From NCBI GenBank assembly GCA_003694425.1, contig RFJX01000095.1, forward strand, positions 1 to 5,214: 5,214 nucleotides of DNA. The letters are read 5' to 3'. The notes under the pieces were generated by a model that saw nothing but the letters and a program-made list of their open reading frames with translations, was not told the DNA's origin and did not search any database. Positions within the stretch are counted from its first letter, which is position 1. The number at the start of each line of letters is the position of its first letter. This document shows, one piece after another, positions 3,299-5,214 of the stretch. Both the position numbers and the translations under genes were made by a program. Source of the DNA: Gammaproteobacteria bacterium (GTDB lineage Bacteria; Pseudomonadota; Gammaproteobacteria; J113).

Positions 3299-5214
3299 GG
3301 TCGATGGGCGCAGGCGGCAGCCCGCGCAGGTGCCGACGCCAGGCCGTCTCGTAGGCCCGTTCGAGGTCGCGGATGCGGCCTGCCACGTCGAACAGCGGCG
3401 CCCTCTCCCGGTTGCGCCGCAGCTTCTCCTTCAGCCCCCGCAGGGCATCCCGGTCCCGTCCCAGTTCGATGGCCCGGTCGCGATACTCCTCGTGGCTGCG
3501 GCAGACCAGCTCCGGCAGGCCGGCCGCCCGCACCAGCGAGGCGCCGATCCGCGCCGCCCGGGTGGCGCCCGGGGAGGTCAGCACCGGCAGCCCCGAATAG
3601 AGCGCCTCCTGGGCGGTGGTGTGGGCGTTGTAGCAGAAGGTGTCCAGGAACAGGTCGGCCAGCGGGTAGCGGGCCAGGTGCTCGTCCACCTCCGTGTGGG
3701 GGGCGAAGAGAAGGCGCCCCGGATCGATCCCGTGCTCCGCCGCCGCCCGCCGCAGCCGGCCGGAGGCCTCCCCCGAGCGCTGCAGCAGCCAGAGCACGCC
3801 GTCCGGCACCCCGGCGAGGATCTGCATCCACCGTCCGAAGACCTCCGGCTCGATCTTGTAGGTGTTGCAGAAGCAGCAGAAGACGATCGCCCCTTCAGGC
3901 AGTCCCTCGGCGGCGCGGGTCGAAGGACGGGCCGGGAGGTTGCGTTCATCGAACGGGAAGTGGGTATGGGGCAGCCAGATCGGGCAGGCGGGATCGCCCT
4001 GCCAGGGCCCGTGCTCGGCAGCGCGGGAGCAGATGTCGTAGTCGTAGAAGGCGGCCGGGATCGCCGCCGGGAAGCCCAGGTAACTGAGCTGCAGCGGCGC
4101 CGGGCGCCGGGCCAGGATCTCCGGTCGTGCCCCGGTGGTGTAGCCGTCCAGGTCCACCAGCAGGTCGACGCCCAGTTCCCGGATCCGCCGTGCCGCCTGT
4201 TCGCTGTCCAGCGCGTGCAGATTGAAGAACTGGTCGCATTCGTTCCGGATCCATCGGTACCAGCGGCTGCCGTCGTCGGGACGCAGCGACAGTCCCACCA
4301 CCTCGAAGCGCCCGCGGTCGTGCGCGGAGTAGACTGCGCCCATGTTGAGGCTGTTGGGATGGCGACCGAAATGGGCGGAGAGATAGCCCAGCCGGATGCG
4401 CCCGCGCAGGGAGCGGCAGACCGGCGGGGAAGCGGCCGGGGACGGCGCCTGCTCCTCCAGCGCCGCCGAGACCCGGCGCAGCCAGACCCGCAGCACCGCC
4501 GGTCTCAGATCGAGCGACAGCAGGGGGAAGGCGACGGCGGGCTCGGCCAGGGCGGGAGTCGGTTCCTCCGCGGCGAGCCGGCGCGCCATGGCCGTGAGGC
4601 GCTCCCGGTCCCGCCAGTCGGCGCGGATCAGGCGCTGCCAGGAGCGGTTGAGGAAGATGGCGCGGGCGTCCAGCCTCTCCAGGGCCGGCGGTGCCTCCTC
4701 ACCCGGCAGGCGCCACCGGGCGAGGGCGGAGGGCGGGTTGTCCCGCAACTGGTCGAAGATGGCCTGCGCCCCCTCCAGGCGCCCCAGGGCCGCCATGGCC
4801 ACCCCCAGGTCCAGCAGCGCGCCGCCGTGGGCGGGGTCCTGCTCCAGGACCCGGCGGCAGTCGTCGATGGCGGAGTCGAACCCGCCGGCCGCCAGGGCCA
4901 CCTCGGCGCGGCTGAAGCGGGCCTCGACATCATCGGGGCTGGCCGCGAGCAGGACCTCGCAGTCCTCGCGGGCACCGGCGAGATCGCCTGCGCGCAGGCG
5001 CAGGCGGGCCCGGTTGAGCCGCGCGGGCCGGCAGCACCGGTCGTGCTCCAGGGCGCGGTCGTAGGCACGGAGGGCCGGTTCCGTCTCCCCCAGCGCCTCG
5101 CAGGCGATGCCGAGGTTGGCCAGCAGCAGCGGGTCGTCCGGGGCGCGTTCGAGCGCCCGGCGGAAGCACTCCCGGGCCTGCTCGTGCCGGCCGCGCTGTC
5201 CCTGCACCGTACCC
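3279..5214 (-). CDS. TPR-containing SPINDLY/OGT-like glycosyltransferase (GT41), 5' end beyond window
   Basis: The open frame reaches the right edge of the window. A GTG at 5205-5207 could start a 642-residue product, but it falls inside a TPR unit and the frame stays open beyond it, so the gene is treated as 5'-partial. Numbering from that GTG, residues 1-25 are the end of one TPR, and four regular 34-residue TPRs follow at 26-59, 60-93, 94-127 and 128-161. A linker (about 162-268) leads to a two-lobed GT41 domain (about 269-620). Its motifs are IRLGYLSAHFGRHP (271-284, with H283 aligning to the His498 region of human OGT), VDLDGYTTGARPEILA (351-366), QLSYLGFP (373-380), NTYKI (448-452, with K451 at the donor-phosphate lysine), DLFLDTFCYNAHTT (518-531) and EALYSGLPVLT (534-544). 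The family transfers a sugar, GlcNAc or fucose in characterised eukaryotic members, to Ser/Thr of proteins recognised by the TPRs. Donor and targets here are unknown. No signal peptide is visible in the part shown. The 3' end overlaps the DUF2905 gene by 20 bp. Confidence 0.93.
   Translation of the reverse strand, partial: GTVQGQRGRHEQARECFRRALERAPDDPLLLANLGIACEALGETEPALRAYDRALEHDRCCRPARLNRARLRLRAGDLAGAREDCEVLLAASPDDVEARFSRAEVALAAGGFDSAIDDCRRVLEQDPAHGGALLDLGVAMAALGRLEGAQAIFDQLRDNPPSALARWRLPGEEAPPALERLDARAIFLNRSWQRLIRADWRDRERLTAMARRLAAEEPTPALAEPAVAFPLLSLDLRPAVLRVWLRRVSAALEEQAPSPAASPPVCRSLRGRIRLGYLSAHFGRHPNSLNMGAVYSAHDRGRFEVVGLSLRPDDGSRWYRWIRNECDQFFNLHALDSEQAARRIRELGVDLLVDLDGYTTGARPEILARRPAPLQLSYLGFPAAIPAAFYDYDICSRAAEHGPWQGDPACPIWLPHTHFPFDERNLPARPSTRAAEGLPEGAIVFCCFCNTYKIEPEVFGRWMQILAGVPDGVLWLLQRSGEASGRLRRAAAEHGIDPGRLLFAPHTEVDEHLARYPLADLFLDTFCYNAHTTAQEALYSGLPVLTSPGATRAARIGASLVRAAGLPELVCRSHEEYRDRAIELGRDRDALRGLKEKLRRNRERAPLFDVAGRIRDLERAYETAWRRHLRGLPPAPIDLSAGTA

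Noticed and set aside
4396..5064. Plus-strand open frame of 222 codons opposite the TPR region
   Set aside because: It is antisense to a well-supported TPR protein, has a composition dominated by Arg, Ser and Ala, and shows no recognisable domain.
77..5214. Functional link between the FucA-like aldolase and the SPINDLY-like (fucose-using in plants) transferase
   Set aside because: The genes are about 2.6 kb apart in separate transcription units, FucA enzymes are catabolic, and neither the sugar donor nor the aldolase substrate is known, so the common word fucose is not evidence.

Overview
The window is high-GC (roughly 70% by eye), gene-dense bacterial chromosome. The divergent pair ilvA / rpiA, the two-ACT biosynthetic threonine dehydratase and the E. 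coli-like RpiA suggest a GC-rich gammaproteobacterium, perhaps of the Chromatiales/Ectothiorhodospiraceae type. That placement is inferred from gene content and similarity recalled from memory; no search was run.

Layout. Positions 1-80 hold an AT-rich heptanucleotide array: ten exact copies of AACTGAT plus a shortened terminal copy that contains the stop codon of the next gene. From 703 down to 77 (minus strand) lies a FucA-type class II aldolase. It sits 6 bp downstream of, and in the same frame as, ilvA (2224 to 710, minus strand). These two probably form one transcription unit. Between ilvA and rpiA are 207 bp of intergenic DNA. It holds a perfect 25-bp palindrome just upstream of ilvA and a 102-bp forked inverted-repeat element in front of rpiA. 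On the plus strand rpiA (2432-3088) is followed 9 bp later by a small two-helix membrane protein of the DUF2905 family (3098-3298). That gene meets, tail to tail with a 20-bp overlap, a TPR-GT41 (SPINDLY/OGT-like) glycosyltransferase on the minus strand, whose 5' end runs off the right edge.

How the genes relate. IlvA starts isoleucine synthesis from threonine, and RpiA interconverts ribose-5-phosphate and ribulose-5-phosphate. The aldolase keeps every catalytic residue of E. coli FucA that I can recall, but no fucose or deoxysugar genes are visible, so its substrate is open. The GT41 protein probably modifies proteins; its targets and sugar donor cannot be read from the sequence.

No complete new multi-gene system is visible. 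The parts most worth following up are non-coding: the forked palindrome upstream of rpiA, the palindrome overlapping the likely ilvA control region, and the heptamer array that supplies the aldolase stop codon. No tRNA, rRNA, CRISPR array, transposase or convincing intrinsic terminator was seen.
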